From Loktanella sp. (lineage in GTDB: Bacteria > Pseudomonadota > Alphaproteobacteria > Rhodobacterales > Rhodobacteraceae): DNA of 33,292 bases. The notes beneath the pieces were generated by a model. It ran no database searches and had not been told where the DNA came from. It was given only the letters and a program-made list of their open reading frames with translations. This document shows, in pieces, positions 20,879-29,856 of the stretch (positions within the stretch are counted from its first letter, which is position 1; every line of letters starts with the position of its first letter). Where the stretch lies: assembly GCA_003551805.1 (NCBI GenBank), contig PUNR01000405.1:1-33292 (forward strand), written 5' to 3'. The position numbers and the translations under genes are program-made.

Positions 20879-22089
20879 GCGGCAAGCAGAGCCTTCATGT
20901 CGGTCGCCGGATCCGTAATCAGCGCGGGGGCAGGGCTGCGGCCCGCCTCGATCAGGCGTTTTCCGATCATGTAATTGCGCGGATCATTCATCGCATCGAC
21001 AGCCAGCAAATCTGCGCCACGATAATACCAATGCGACTGCACGCCGGGGGTGTCGCCCATGCGCGTGTAAACGTCAGTATAACCAATATTCAGCCCTGCG
21101 ATCTGCAATTTGCAATCGTATTGATCCGACCAGAACCACGGTTTCGGCTGGTAAGGCAGATCACGGCCCATGATATTCAGCGCCACAGCCTCTGCCTGAT
21201 CAATCGCGTTGCCGACACTTTCCAGCCGGATCGGGGTGTCGTGGAAAATACACGACGCACAATCCCCCGCCGCCCAGATATGCGGATCAGACGTGCGGCC
21301 TTGGACATCGGTTGTGATCCCGTTTCCAACAAGCAGACCTGCGCTGTCGGCAAGGATGGTCGCAGGGGTAATGCCAACGCCGACAATGGCAAAGTCGGCC
21401 GCCAGTTCGGTGCCATCGGTCAGACGCGCGCCGGTGACGCGCGTATCGCCCAACAGACGGTCCAACCCGACACCTTCGCGGATCGTCACGCCGTGGCTGC
21501 GGTGCAGGGTGCGGAAATAATCCGACGTCTGCGGTGCCGCGACACGTTGCAATATCCGGTCCGCCATTTCGACAAGCGTCACACGCAGCCCGCGTTTGGC
21601 TGCTACCGCTGCCGCCTCTAACCCGATATAGCCGCCACCGACGATCAACACCTGCCGTCCGGCCACCATTTCGGGTGCTATCGCATCGGCATCGGCCAGA
21701 TCGCGCATCGCATAGACACCGTCCAGCATGCCACCAATTGCCGCAGGCAAGGTGCGCGGATGCGCGCCGGTGGTCAACACAAGCACGTCATAGGCTAGCA
21801 CCTTTTCACCCGTCAGGGTGACGGTCTTGGCCGCACGGTCAATGGCGACAACGCGTGTATCAAGGTGCAGGGTGATGTCCTGATCGGCGTAAAACTCTAA
21901 CGGACGCAGATACAGCCGTTCTTGCGCCAGATCGCCAAGTAAATAGCCCTTTGACAGCGGCGGGCGCTGGTAGGGCGGGACTTTTTCTGCCCCGATCAGG
22001 GTGATCGCACCGCTGAAACCTTCGGCGCGCAACTTGGCCACCAGTGACGCACCGGCCTGCCCGGCACCGACGACGACGACATGCGTCAT
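20875..22089 (-). CDS. FAD-dependent NAD(P)H oxidoreductase (ferredoxin/putidaredoxin reductase-like)
   Basis: 404 aa; VVVVGAGQAGASLVAKLR, YQRPPLSKGYL, VLIVGGGYIGLEAAAVA, IWAAGDCA. Confidence 0.93.
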   Translation of the reverse strand: MTHVVVVGAGQAGASLVAKLRAEGFSGAITLIGAEKVPPYQRPPLSKGYLLGDLAQERLYLRPLEFYADQDITLHLDTRVVAIDRAAKTVTLTGEKVLAYDVLVLTTGAHPRTLPAAIGGMLDGVYAMRDLADADAIAPEMVAGRQVLIVGGGYIGLEAAAVAAKRGLRVTLVEMADRILQRVAAPQTSDYFRTLHRSHGVTIREGVGLDRLLGDTRVTGARLTDGTELAADFAIVGVGITPATILADSAGLLVGNGITTDVQGRTSDPHIWAAGDCASCIFHDTPIRLESVGNAIDQAEAVALNIMGRDLPYQPKPWFWSDQYDCKLQIAGLNIGYTDVYTRMGDTPGVQSHWYYRGADLLAVDAMNDPRNYMIGKRLIEAGRSPAPALITDPATDMKALLAA

Positions 22090-22165
22090 GACATTCCCCT
22101 ACTTGTTTTGCGGCACTCTATATGGGAAGCAACCGGTGACACAACGCGAAGAAGGGGCGATAGCC

Positions 22166-22657
22166 ATGACAATCAAGACGGGCGATACACTACCAGAAGC
22201 GACTTTCCTGCAAATGGGCGACAACGGGCCGGAACCCGTCGCGCTGGCCGATAAGCTGAAAGACCGCAAGGTCGTGGTCTTTGGCCTGCCGGGTGCTTTT
22301 ACCGGCACTTGCACCTCGGCCCATGTGCCCAGCTTTATGAACACTTTCGACGATTTCAAAGCCAAAGGCGTGGACGAAATCATCTGCGTTTCGGTCAACG
22401 ACCCTTTCGTGATGAAGGCCTGGGGCGAAAGCACCGGTGCTGCTGACACCGGCATCACCATGCTGGCCGATCCCGAAAGCACATTCACTACTGCTATCGG
22501 CATGGATTTCAGCGCTGCACCTGTCGGTTTCGTGAACCGGTCCAAGCGTTATTCGATGTTGGTCGAAAACGGCGTCGTCAAAATCCTGAACGAAGAAGCA
22601 GGCCCCGGCCAATGCGAAATATCGGCAGGGGAAACCTTGCTGGCAGAGCTTGGGTAA
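22166..22657 (+). CDS. peroxiredoxin (Prx5-like, thioredoxin/glutaredoxin-dependent)
   Basis: MTIKTGDTLPEATFLQMG...FGLPGAFTGTCTSAHVPSF; in-frame ATG at 22166. Confidence 0.94.
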   Translation: MTIKTGDTLPEATFLQMGDNGPEPVALADKLKDRKVVVFGLPGAFTGTCTSAHVPSFMNTFDDFKAKGVDEIICVSVNDPFVMKAWGESTGAADTGITMLADPESTFTTAIGMDFSAAPVGFVNRSKRYSMLVENGVVKILNEEAGPGQCEISAGETLLAELG

Positions 22658-22664
22658 CAAATGC

Positions 22665-22689
22665 GGGCGGCCAACGGGCCGCCCCTTTT
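22665..22689 (+). terminator. intrinsic terminator of the peroxiredoxin gene
   Basis: Perfect 8 bp GC stem GGGCGGCC-AACG-GGCCGCCC followed by CTTTT, directly after the stop codon. Confidence 0.8.
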
Positions 22690-23534
22690 CATTCCGCTAC
22701 GTTGATAACAGTGCGTGTCGGGAATGGAATATCGACATTGGCTGCGTCTAGCGCTTCTTTCACATTCCGTTTCATATCGGCCTGAAACTGGAAGAAATCG
22801 CCGCTGGCACACCAGACGCGCACCAGAAAATCAACCGAACTATCACCCAGATTATTGACCTGAATAAACGGTGCAGGCTCTGCGCGGGCGCGCGGATCAG
22901 CAAGGATCGTGGCGCGGATCGCCTCTTCTGCGTCTTTGAGGTTGGCGCCGTACCCCACACCAAACACCCATTCCGCGCGGCGGCTATCATAGACGGAATA
23001 GTTGACGATCGTATTGCCCCAGACCTGAGAATTGGGAATGATCACCTGCACATTGGCAGGCGATGCAAGCTCGATGAAATTAAGATTAATCTCTTTCACC
23101 GATCCCATCTGGCCGTTCACTTCGACAAAATCACCCAGCTTGATTGGGCGAAAAAACACGATCATCACGCCTGCAGCGATATTGGACAACGTGCCCTGCA
23201 ACGCCAGACCGATTGCCAGACCGGCGGCACCGATAACAGCGACAAAGGATGTCGTCTGCACACCAAAGGTGTTGAGAACGAACAGAAATGCAAAGCCGAT
23301 GATGATATAGCGGACGACATTGCCGACAAAGCTGAACAAGGTATCGTCCAGATGGCGGTTCATCTGGCCCACGCGCACGATCCGCCCGCGCAACCAGCCA
23401 CCAATCATGAAACCAGCAATCAGGATGATTATCGCGCCAAGCACACTGCCGGTGATCGACACCAGAAATTCCAGCGTCAAAAGGTCGGCCAATGTGCGGT
23501 CGTTGATGATTTCTGTCGTTAACAAGTTTTCCAA
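22689..23534 (-). CDS. small-conductance mechanosensitive ion channel (MscS family)
   Basis: 281 aa; VIGAAGLAIGLALQGTLSNIAAGVMIVFFRPIKLGDFVEVNGQMGSVKEINL. Confidence 0.95.
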   Translation of the reverse strand: MENLLTTEIINDRTLADLLTLEFLVSITGSVLGAIIILIAGFMIGGWLRGRIVRVGQMNRHLDDTLFSFVGNVVRYIIIGFAFLFVLNTFGVQTTSFVAVIGAAGLAIGLALQGTLSNIAAGVMIVFFRPIKLGDFVEVNGQMGSVKEINLNFIELASPANVQVIIPNSQVWGNTIVNYSVYDSRRAEWVFGVGYGANLKDAEEAIRATILADPRARAEPAPFIQVNNLGDSSVDFLVRVWCASGDFFQFQADMKRNVKEALDAANVDIPFPTRTVINVAE

Positions 23535-23535
23535 T

Positions 23536-23835
23536 TTAACCCCCGGCGAGCGTATCCATCTTGGCGCCCAGTTTTACGTCAAGCGCCGACAGACCGCCTG
23601 CATCATGGGTCGTCAGCGTCACATCGACCGTCTTGTAGACGTTCGACCATTCGGGGTGGTGATTCCATTTTTCTGCAAAAAGGGCAACCTTTGTCATGAA
23701 ACCAAAGGCTTCGACAAAGTTGGCGAACACGAATTGTTTATGAATAGCGTCGCGCCCGTCAACCACAGCCCAACCATTCGCCAGCAGCGGGGCAAGGTCA
23801 GTGTCGCGTTCGTCTTGTGTCAATTGATCAGTCAT
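23536..23835 (-). CDS. phhB: pterin-4a-carbinolamine dehydratase (4a-hydroxytetrahydrobiopterin dehydratase)
   Basis: 99 aa; [52 protein letters not shown]. Confidence 0.93.
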   Translation of the reverse strand: MTDQLTQDERDTDLAPLLANGWAVVDGRDAIHKQFVFANFVEAFGFMTKVALFAEKWNHHPEWSNVYKTVDVTLTTHDAGGLSALDVKLGAKMDTLAGG

Positions 23836-25022
23836 TGTTGTTCTTCCCTGTCAGATTTACGGAACGGACCATAGCTGGTCAGCACCTCGATTTCGTGATC
23901 CACGGCGTCACGCTCTGCCTGCAGATACCGGCCCACCGCGTCGCCGAAACCCGCATCAGCGAACCAATGCAGCGAATGCACCGGCACTGGCAGATAGCCG
24001 CGCGCCAGCTTGTGTTCACCCTGCGCGCCGGCCTCGACCCGCTGCATGCCTTGGGCAATGGCAAAGTCGATGGCCTGATAATAGCACAGTTCAAAATGCA
24101 GGCAGGCATGGTGTTCGGTGCAGCCCCAGTAGCGCCCGTATAACGTATCGCGCCCGATAAAGTTCAGCGCACCGGCAACGGGCCGCCCGTCGCGGACCGC
24201 CAGTACCATCAGGATGTCATCGCGCAGATGCTGATGCGCCAGATCGAAAAACGCCCGCGTCAGGTAAGGCGTGCCCCATTTGCGGTTGCCGGTGTCCTGA
24301 TAGAATTGCCAGAACGCATCCCAATGCTCTGGCTGGATCTGATCCCCTGTCAGTGCCAAAATCTGCCCGCCGAAACCTTGTGCGGTCGCGCGTTCCTTGC
24401 GGATATTCTTGCGCTTGCGGCTGGACAGGCTGGCCAGAAACCCGTCAAAGCTGGCGTAGCCTTCATTCACCCAATGAAATTGCTGGCTTAGCCGCGGTTG
24501 CAGGCCCATTTCCGCGCCCGCCAATGCCTCGGCCTCGGTGCAGAAGGTCGCATGAAGCGATGAAAGCTGGTTATCAGCCGCGATTTGTACAGCACCTTGA
24601 ATCAAGGCGGACATGCCTATCGCTTCATACCCCGGTCTGGTCAAAAATCGCCGCCCTGTCGCAGGTGTAAACGGCACGGCGATTTGCAGTTTGGGATAAT
24701 ACCGCCCGCCTGCATTTTCATATGCATGGGCCCAGTTGTGATCGAAAATGTATTCGCCCTGACTATGCCCTTTGGCATAAAGCGGGGCTGCCGCGATCAT
24801 CTGGCCGTCTTGTCGGGCAGTGATATACCGTGGCTGCCAGCCGCTGCCGGGACCAACGCTGCGGCTGTCCTCTAATGCTTTCAAAAACCGATGGGTCGTG
24901 AACGGATCATTTGGACGGCCGCTTGATGCCTCGGGGCATGCGCAGCCGTCCCAGTCAGCGGGGGCTATCGCGCTGATGCTGGCATGTGTGGTGATTTCGA
25001 TCGCGCTGTCATCCATGCTCAT
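23832..25022 (-). CDS. FemAB/GNAT-like protein (DUF482 / peptidogalycan biosynthesis type)
   Basis: 396 aa; [106 protein letters not shown]. Confidence 0.88.
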   Translation of the reverse strand: MSMDDSAIEITTHASISAIAPADWDGCACPEASSGRPNDPFTTHRFLKALEDSRSVGPGSGWQPRYITARQDGQMIAAAPLYAKGHSQGEYIFDHNWAHAYENAGGRYYPKLQIAVPFTPATGRRFLTRPGYEAIGMSALIQGAVQIAADNQLSSLHATFCTEAEALAGAEMGLQPRLSQQFHWVNEGYASFDGFLASLSSRKRKNIRKERATAQGFGGQILALTGDQIQPEHWDAFWQFYQDTGNRKWGTPYLTRAFFDLAHQHLRDDILMVLAVRDGRPVAGALNFIGRDTLYGRYWGCTEHHACLHFELCYYQAIDFAIAQGMQRVEAGAQGEHKLARGYLPVPVHSLHWFADAGFGDAVGRYLQAERDAVDHEIEVLTSYGPFRKSDREEQQ

Positions 25023-25047
25023 CTAACTGGACGGGCAAAGGCTGGCG

Positions 25048-25800
25048 TCAAGCAAGATAGCCCTCGAACGTGACATTATCCGCAATTAGGCGCGCCTTTG
25101 CCTCTTCTTGCGCTGAACGGATGGTCCAGCACAGGATCGGTGCGCCCGTCGCCTTGATTTCCGCAACACGCGGGCGGTCCAGATCATAGGCTTCGTGGCT
25201 GATGAAACAGGCACCAACACGGTCGTAATCGGGGATTTCACGCAGATCATCGCGTATTGCAGGCGGCAATTCCGGCCAGAACATCGGATCATAGGCCGAT
25301 GTCACGACACCGCGCGCAATATCCGGGGCAAAGGTCTGGCACGCCGCCATGCTATGCGGATTGAACGACATCAGGGCGACATCGCCTTTGTAATGCGACA
25401 GCGCCTTGCAAGTCGCTTCTTCCAATGGGCCGACGTCCGGACCCATCTTGCCATCCTGATCCTTGATCTCGATCAGCAGCGGCACCTGACCTGCGACCAA
25501 TGTCAGCACATCGTCCAGCGCGGGGATCATCCCTGCGTCATCCTTCAGCGCAATCTGTTCCAGCGCTGCACGGTTGCGCGCGCGCACCGGGCCAGCCTCT
25601 GCTGTCAGGCGGTCAAGGTTGTCATCGTGGAACACCATGGCATGGCCATCGCTGGACAATTGCACGTCGATTTCAATGCCATATCCGGCGCTGATGGCTG
25701 CCTTGATAGACGCGATACTGTTTTCCACCCGCCCGGCCTTGCGATCATGCAAGGCACGGTGGGCGATCGGACGGGCAAGGAAGGAAGCGGGCAACATCAT
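25048..25800 (-). CDS. glycerophosphodiester phosphodiesterase
   Basis: 250 aa; IAHRALHDRKAGRVENSIASIKAAISAGYGIEIDVQLSSDGHAMVFHDDNLDRLT. Confidence 0.93.
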   Translation of the reverse strand: MMLPASFLARPIAHRALHDRKAGRVENSIASIKAAISAGYGIEIDVQLSSDGHAMVFHDDNLDRLTAEAGPVRARNRAALEQIALKDDAGMIPALDDVLTLVAGQVPLLIEIKDQDGKMGPDVGPLEEATCKALSHYKGDVALMSFNPHSMAACQTFAPDIARGVVTSAYDPMFWPELPPAIRDDLREIPDYDRVGACFISHEAYDLDRPRVAEIKATGAPILCWTIRSAQEEAKARLIADNVTFEGYLA

Positions 25801-26258
25801 GCGATTTCAAAGATGCCTTCGATTTCAACCGCCACACCGAAAGGCAGGCTGGCGGCACTGACAGCAGACCGCGCGTGCCGGCCCTTGTCACCCAATGCAG
25901 CAACCATGAAATCGGATGCGCCGTTGATCACCTTTGGCTGGTCACCGAAGTCAGGTGTCGAATTGACAAAACCGACCAGTTTGACCACCCGGACCAGCCG
26001 GGCGATATCGCCACCGCAAGCGGCCTTGAGCTGCGCCAGCAGGCTGATCGCGCAGGCGCGGGCTGCGTCGGCACCAGCTTCGGCATCCAGTTCAGCGCCC
26101 AATTTGCCTTTGATCATGCCATCGGCATTCGCCGAGATCTGTCCGGACACATGCACCAGATTGCCGGTTTGCACGAACGGGACATAATTCGCGGCTGGCG
26201 CGGGTGCATCGGGTAATGTTACGCCCAGTTCGGCCAGACGGGTTTCGATCATGCTCAT
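25797..26258 (-). CDS. RidA family protein
   Basis: ATG at 26258 (MSMIETRLAELGVTLPDAPAPAANYVPFVQTGNLVHVSGQIS); overlaps the GDPD start by 4 bp. Confidence 0.93.
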   Translation of the reverse strand: MSMIETRLAELGVTLPDAPAPAANYVPFVQTGNLVHVSGQISANADGMIKGKLGAELDAEAGADAARACAISLLAQLKAACGGDIARLVRVVKLVGFVNSTPDFGDQPKVINGASDFMVAALGDKGRHARSAVSAASLPFGVAVEIEGIFEIA

Positions 26259-26313
26259 GTCACTCTCCTTGGCTGTTTGCGCGGACGCTATCGGGCAAAT
26301 GGGTGCGGTGCAA

Positions 26314-27603
26314 TCACCCGTCGCGCAAGCTGCGTCTGAAATAATAGGCCAGCGGTTCCAGCAGATAATCCAGCGGCCTGCGCGCGCCTGTCTGGATGAA
26401 CACATCAACCGGCATACCGGGCAGCATGCGCAGATCAGCGGGCAGATGACCGATGTTGTCCTGTTGGATCGCAATCTCTGTGCGGTAATGTGCAAGGCCG
26501 GTGGTTTCGTCGCGAAACACATCTGCCGAAAGCCGCGTCACACTGCCCGAAAGGTCCGGCAGGCGCCGCTGGCTAACCGCAGAAAACCGCAATATCACGT
26601 CCTGCCCCACAAAAACCCGGTTAATATCGCTGGTTTCGACAGGTGACACGATCACCAGCGGTTCATCCCGGGGGATCACGAACAAGATGTGTTCGGCTGG
26701 CCGGATCACAGATTGTGGTGCGAAAACGCGCAGATCATGGATAAACCCGGACACGGGTGCGCGGATGTCGCGCCTTGCCAGATCGCGGATCAGCGCCTGC
26801 CGGCGTTCGGCCAGTTCCATTTCGGCGGTTTGCACGTCGCGCAGTTCGCCCAATGCCTCTTCGCGCCGTGATGATCCGATGCTTTGCAGCTGCAAATCTA
26901 TTTCCGCCATACGTTCGGCGGCCTGTGCGGCAAGCGCTATCAGTTCGCCGCTGCGTCCTGACAGAACCGCGTCTTCACGTTGCAGCGCCAGAACGCGGCT
27001 GGTTTGGGTCAGCCCGTTGCGCAGCAGGCTTTGCTGATCCGCAAGTTCGCGCAAGGTCAGCGCATGCTGTGTCGCAAGGGCGGCCTGTTGCGCCCTGATG
27101 CCGGTGATCTGGCTTGCGATCTGCGCGCGCCGCTGGGCCAGCTGATCGGCAAAGTGCACGGCGGTTTCCTGCCGTGCTGCAAACAATTGTTTCTGCCCTG
27201 CCATCAGCGCCGCAAACTCTGTGTTTGCGGTTTGCAAAAGCATCGGGTCGAAAATCAACGTGGTGGTGTCGTCACGTTCCGCCTCTAACCGGGCACGGCG
27301 GGCCAGCAAGGCGAAATATTGTGCCTCGACCATGGTGAGGTCGGATTGGATTTGTGCTGCGTCCAGCCGGATCAATATGTCCCCCCTTGCCACCAAATCA
27401 CCTTCGGTCACAAGGATATCCGCGACGACACCGCCCGATGGATGCTGCACAACCTGACGGTTGTTGCGAAGCGCGACCTGACCGTTGCTGACAATCGCCC
27501 CGTTGATCTGTGCCAGGACAGACCAGAGGCCAAAACCCCCGACCAGCACCGCCAGCGCGATAGCCCCGATCATCATGAAACGGCGGACCGGTAGCTGTAT
27601 CAT
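26314..27603 (-). CDS. HlyD family type I secretion periplasmic adaptor
   Basis: ATG at 27603 (MIQLPVRRFMMIGAIALAVLVGGFGLWSVLAQINGAIVSNGQV); long coiled-coil region; C-terminal GMPVDVFIQTGARRPLDYLLEPL. Confidence 0.93.
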   Translation of the reverse strand: MIQLPVRRFMMIGAIALAVLVGGFGLWSVLAQINGAIVSNGQVALRNNRQVVQHPSGGVVADILVTEGDLVARGDILIRLDAAQIQSDLTMVEAQYFALLARRARLEAERDDTTTLIFDPMLLQTANTEFAALMAGQKQLFAARQETAVHFADQLAQRRAQIASQITGIRAQQAALATQHALTLRELADQQSLLRNGLTQTSRVLALQREDAVLSGRSGELIALAAQAAERMAEIDLQLQSIGSSRREEALGELRDVQTAEMELAERRQALIRDLARRDIRAPVSGFIHDLRVFAPQSVIRPAEHILFVIPRDEPLVIVSPVETSDINRVFVGQDVILRFSAVSQRRLPDLSGSVTRLSADVFRDETTGLAHYRTEIAIQQDNIGHLPADLRMLPGMPVDVFIQTGARRPLDYLLEPLAYYFRRSLRDG

Positions 27604-29336
27604 CCCAGACCTGCTGCTGGCGAAAAGCCTTGTTTGATCTGGTTGTGGTTCACCACAATATCCGCCAGTACCGCGTCCCTTGGGCCAAAGGCGCGCCGAA
27701 CACCGTTTTCCAGCACCAGCAACAAGTTGCATTCCGCAATCGCTGCGGGCCTGTGTGCCATGATAAAAACAATGCCGCCCGCTGCCTTGCATGCACGGAT
27801 TGCGGCAATCAGCGCAAGTGACCCGTCATGGTCAAGGCTGGCATCCGGTTCATCAAGCACCAGCACGACAGGTGCGCCGTATAGCGCGCGGGCAAGGCCG
27901 ATCCGCTGGATCTGCCCACCTGACAAACCGCCGCCCGCTGTCGAGACAGGCGTATCGTATCCGTCGGGCAGCGCCAGAATCATGTCATGTGCTCCGGCCC
28001 TTTGCGCCGCCTGAATGACGCAATGATCGTCGGGCGCGGGCGCCATACGGGCAATATTGTCCCTGATCGTGCCGTCGAACAGGCGCACTTGCTGGGGCAG
28101 ATACCCGATATATTGACCTAGCTGGTCAGGACCATATTGGTCCAGCGCCGCACCACCCAGCCGGATCGTCCCGCCTGCCACAGGCCAGACACCTGTCAAC
28201 GCCCGTGCCAGCGTGGATTTGCCAGCACCTTCGGGGCCGATGACGCCGATTGCCTGACCTGCGCCAGCCTCTAGGCTGACCATGCGCAAGGCGGCCTGAC
28301 TGCCAGCGGGGGGGATGATTGTCACCGTGTCGACGCTGACCTTGGCCTCTGGTTGGGGCAGGTTTGTACGCACAGGGGGATGGGGCGTGTCATCCAGCAA
28401 CAAGGCAAGGTTTTGCCAGCTTTCGCGCCCGCGCTGGACCACGGGCCATTGCCCGACGATCGCTTCGATAGGGGCCAATGCGCGTCCCAATAGGATCGAT
28501 CCGGCAATCATCGCACCGGGCGACAACTGCCCTTTCACCACCAGATAGGCCCCCAGTCCCAGCATCGCTGATTGCAGCAGCAGCCGGAACGCCTTGATCA
28601 TGGCGGTGTAACTGCCTGACAGGTCCGACGCAGTGATCCCTGCCTGCAGCACGACGCATTTGTTGGTCAGCCAGCGGTCAAACACAGAACAACGCATACC
28701 AAGCGCCTGCACATCTTCGGCCTGTAGTAATATCTGGTGGCTCAAGTATTCCTGCGCACTTTGTGCGGCATGGGCCCGTCGCAGCGGTCCGCGCGTCGTG
28801 ATGTGGTTCAGCACCGCTGCGAAAACCAGTATCGCGGCACCGCACAGCGCCAAAAGGCCCAGCCACGGATGAAAGATGAAAATTCCGATGAAAAACAGCG
28901 GCGCCCACGGCAGATCAAACACCGCCATCAACGCAGGCGATGCAATCAGCCGTTCAATGGCCGCCAGATCGCGCCATCCTTGCGGCGTAGAACGCGCTGC
29001 GCGGAAACTGGTCGCTGGTTGCATCACAGCGTTGAAAACACGGCGATTCAGTCGGGCCTGGAAACGGGCTGCAACCCGCACCATGACCCGCCCGCGGATG
29101 TAATCCAGCACCGCCATGATACCATATAGAAAAACCACCAGCCCTGTCAGCGCGACCAGCGTTTCGACCGAGCGTGAATGCAGCACCCTGTCATAGACGT
29201 TCAGCATATAAAGCGGGCCAGTCAGCATCAGCAGGTTTACAAAAAAGCTGAACAAACCGACCGCCCAGAAAAGCGCGTAATTCTGACGCAGCGCGCAGCG
29301 CAATTCTGTTTTGCCTTGTCCTTTCGTTTGCCCCAT
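27600..29336 (-). CDS. type I secretion system permease/ATPase (PrtD-like ABC transporter)
   Basis: ATG at 29336 (MGQTKGQGKTELRCALRQNYALFWAVGLFSFFVNLL); Walker A GPEGAGKSTLARAL, signature LSGGQIQRIGLARALY, Walker B VLVLDEPDASLD; ATGA overlap with hlyD. Confidence 0.94.
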   Translation of the reverse strand: MGQTKGQGKTELRCALRQNYALFWAVGLFSFFVNLLMLTGPLYMLNVYDRVLHSRSVETLVALTGLVVFLYGIMAVLDYIRGRVMVRVAARFQARLNRRVFNAVMQPATSFRAARSTPQGWRDLAAIERLIASPALMAVFDLPWAPLFFIGIFIFHPWLGLLALCGAAILVFAAVLNHITTRGPLRRAHAAQSAQEYLSHQILLQAEDVQALGMRCSVFDRWLTNKCVVLQAGITASDLSGSYTAMIKAFRLLLQSAMLGLGAYLVVKGQLSPGAMIAGSILLGRALAPIEAIVGQWPVVQRGRESWQNLALLLDDTPHPPVRTNLPQPEAKVSVDTVTIIPPAGSQAALRMVSLEAGAGQAIGVIGPEGAGKSTLARALTGVWPVAGGTIRLGGAALDQYGPDQLGQYIGYLPQQVRLFDGTIRDNIARMAPAPDDHCVIQAAQRAGAHDMILALPDGYDTPVSTAGGGLSGGQIQRIGLARALYGAPVVLVLDEPDASLDHDGSLALIAAIRACKAAGGIVFIMAHRPAAIAECNLLLVLENGVRRAFGPRDAVLADIVVNHNQIKQGFSPAAGLG

Positions 29337-29457
29337 GACGCCGCGCCTGCCGTTGACCTGTTCGCGGCCTGTGTAACCCGTCACAGATAAAGGGCGGGTT
29401 AACAACAATGCGCTGCAAGCAGTTGCTAGAAGGCGGGAAATACCGCAAATATGGGAA

Positions 29458-29823
29458 ATGAAACATTTCCTCGCCCCTTTGGTCTTTGCCACCTGTCTGT
29501 TGCCCGCGCTTTTGCTGGCTGGCCCCTATGACGGGGTCTATCGGCAAACGGCCAATGCCGAATGTGCGCTGATTGGTGCTGATGGCGGGTCAATCAGGAT
29601 CGCGACGGGCATCTTTTACGGGGTTCAGATGCAGTGCCGCATGACGCGCCCTGTCGATGTCAGCGGGATGAATGCCACGCTTTATACGATGGAATGCTCA
29701 GGCGAGAACGAGCAGTGGACCGAAAGGGCCATGCTGATGCCCACGCCCGACCAGCAGGGGCTGTACATGATCTGGGACGGTTATGTTTTTGTGTACAGCT
29801 TGTGTCCTGACGGGGCGCCCTGA
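29458..29823 (+). CDS. hypothetical secreted Cys-containing small protein
   Basis: 121 aa, signal peptide MKHFLAPLVFATCLLPALLLA, four cysteines in the predicted mature part; divergent from the T1SS genes. Confidence 0.7.
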   Translation: MKHFLAPLVFATCLLPALLLAGPYDGVYRQTANAECALIGADGGSIRIATGIFYGVQMQCRMTRPVDVSGMNATLYTMECSGENEQWTERAMLMPTPDQQGLYMIWDGYVFVYSLCPDGAP

Positions 29824-29856
29824 TCGCGCGCGCGCCCCGCAGTTTTCAGATTTGCA

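Noticed and set aside
23536-23835. Pterin dehydratase without phenylalanine hydroxylase as evidence of a novel pathway
   Set aside because: Stand-alone PhhB-like genes are common in bacteria; phhA may be elsewhere in the genome.
29824-29838. CGCGCGCGCG run between convergent genes
   Set aside because: Short alternating run expected in GC-rich intergenic sequence; not a clear terminator or Z-DNA element.
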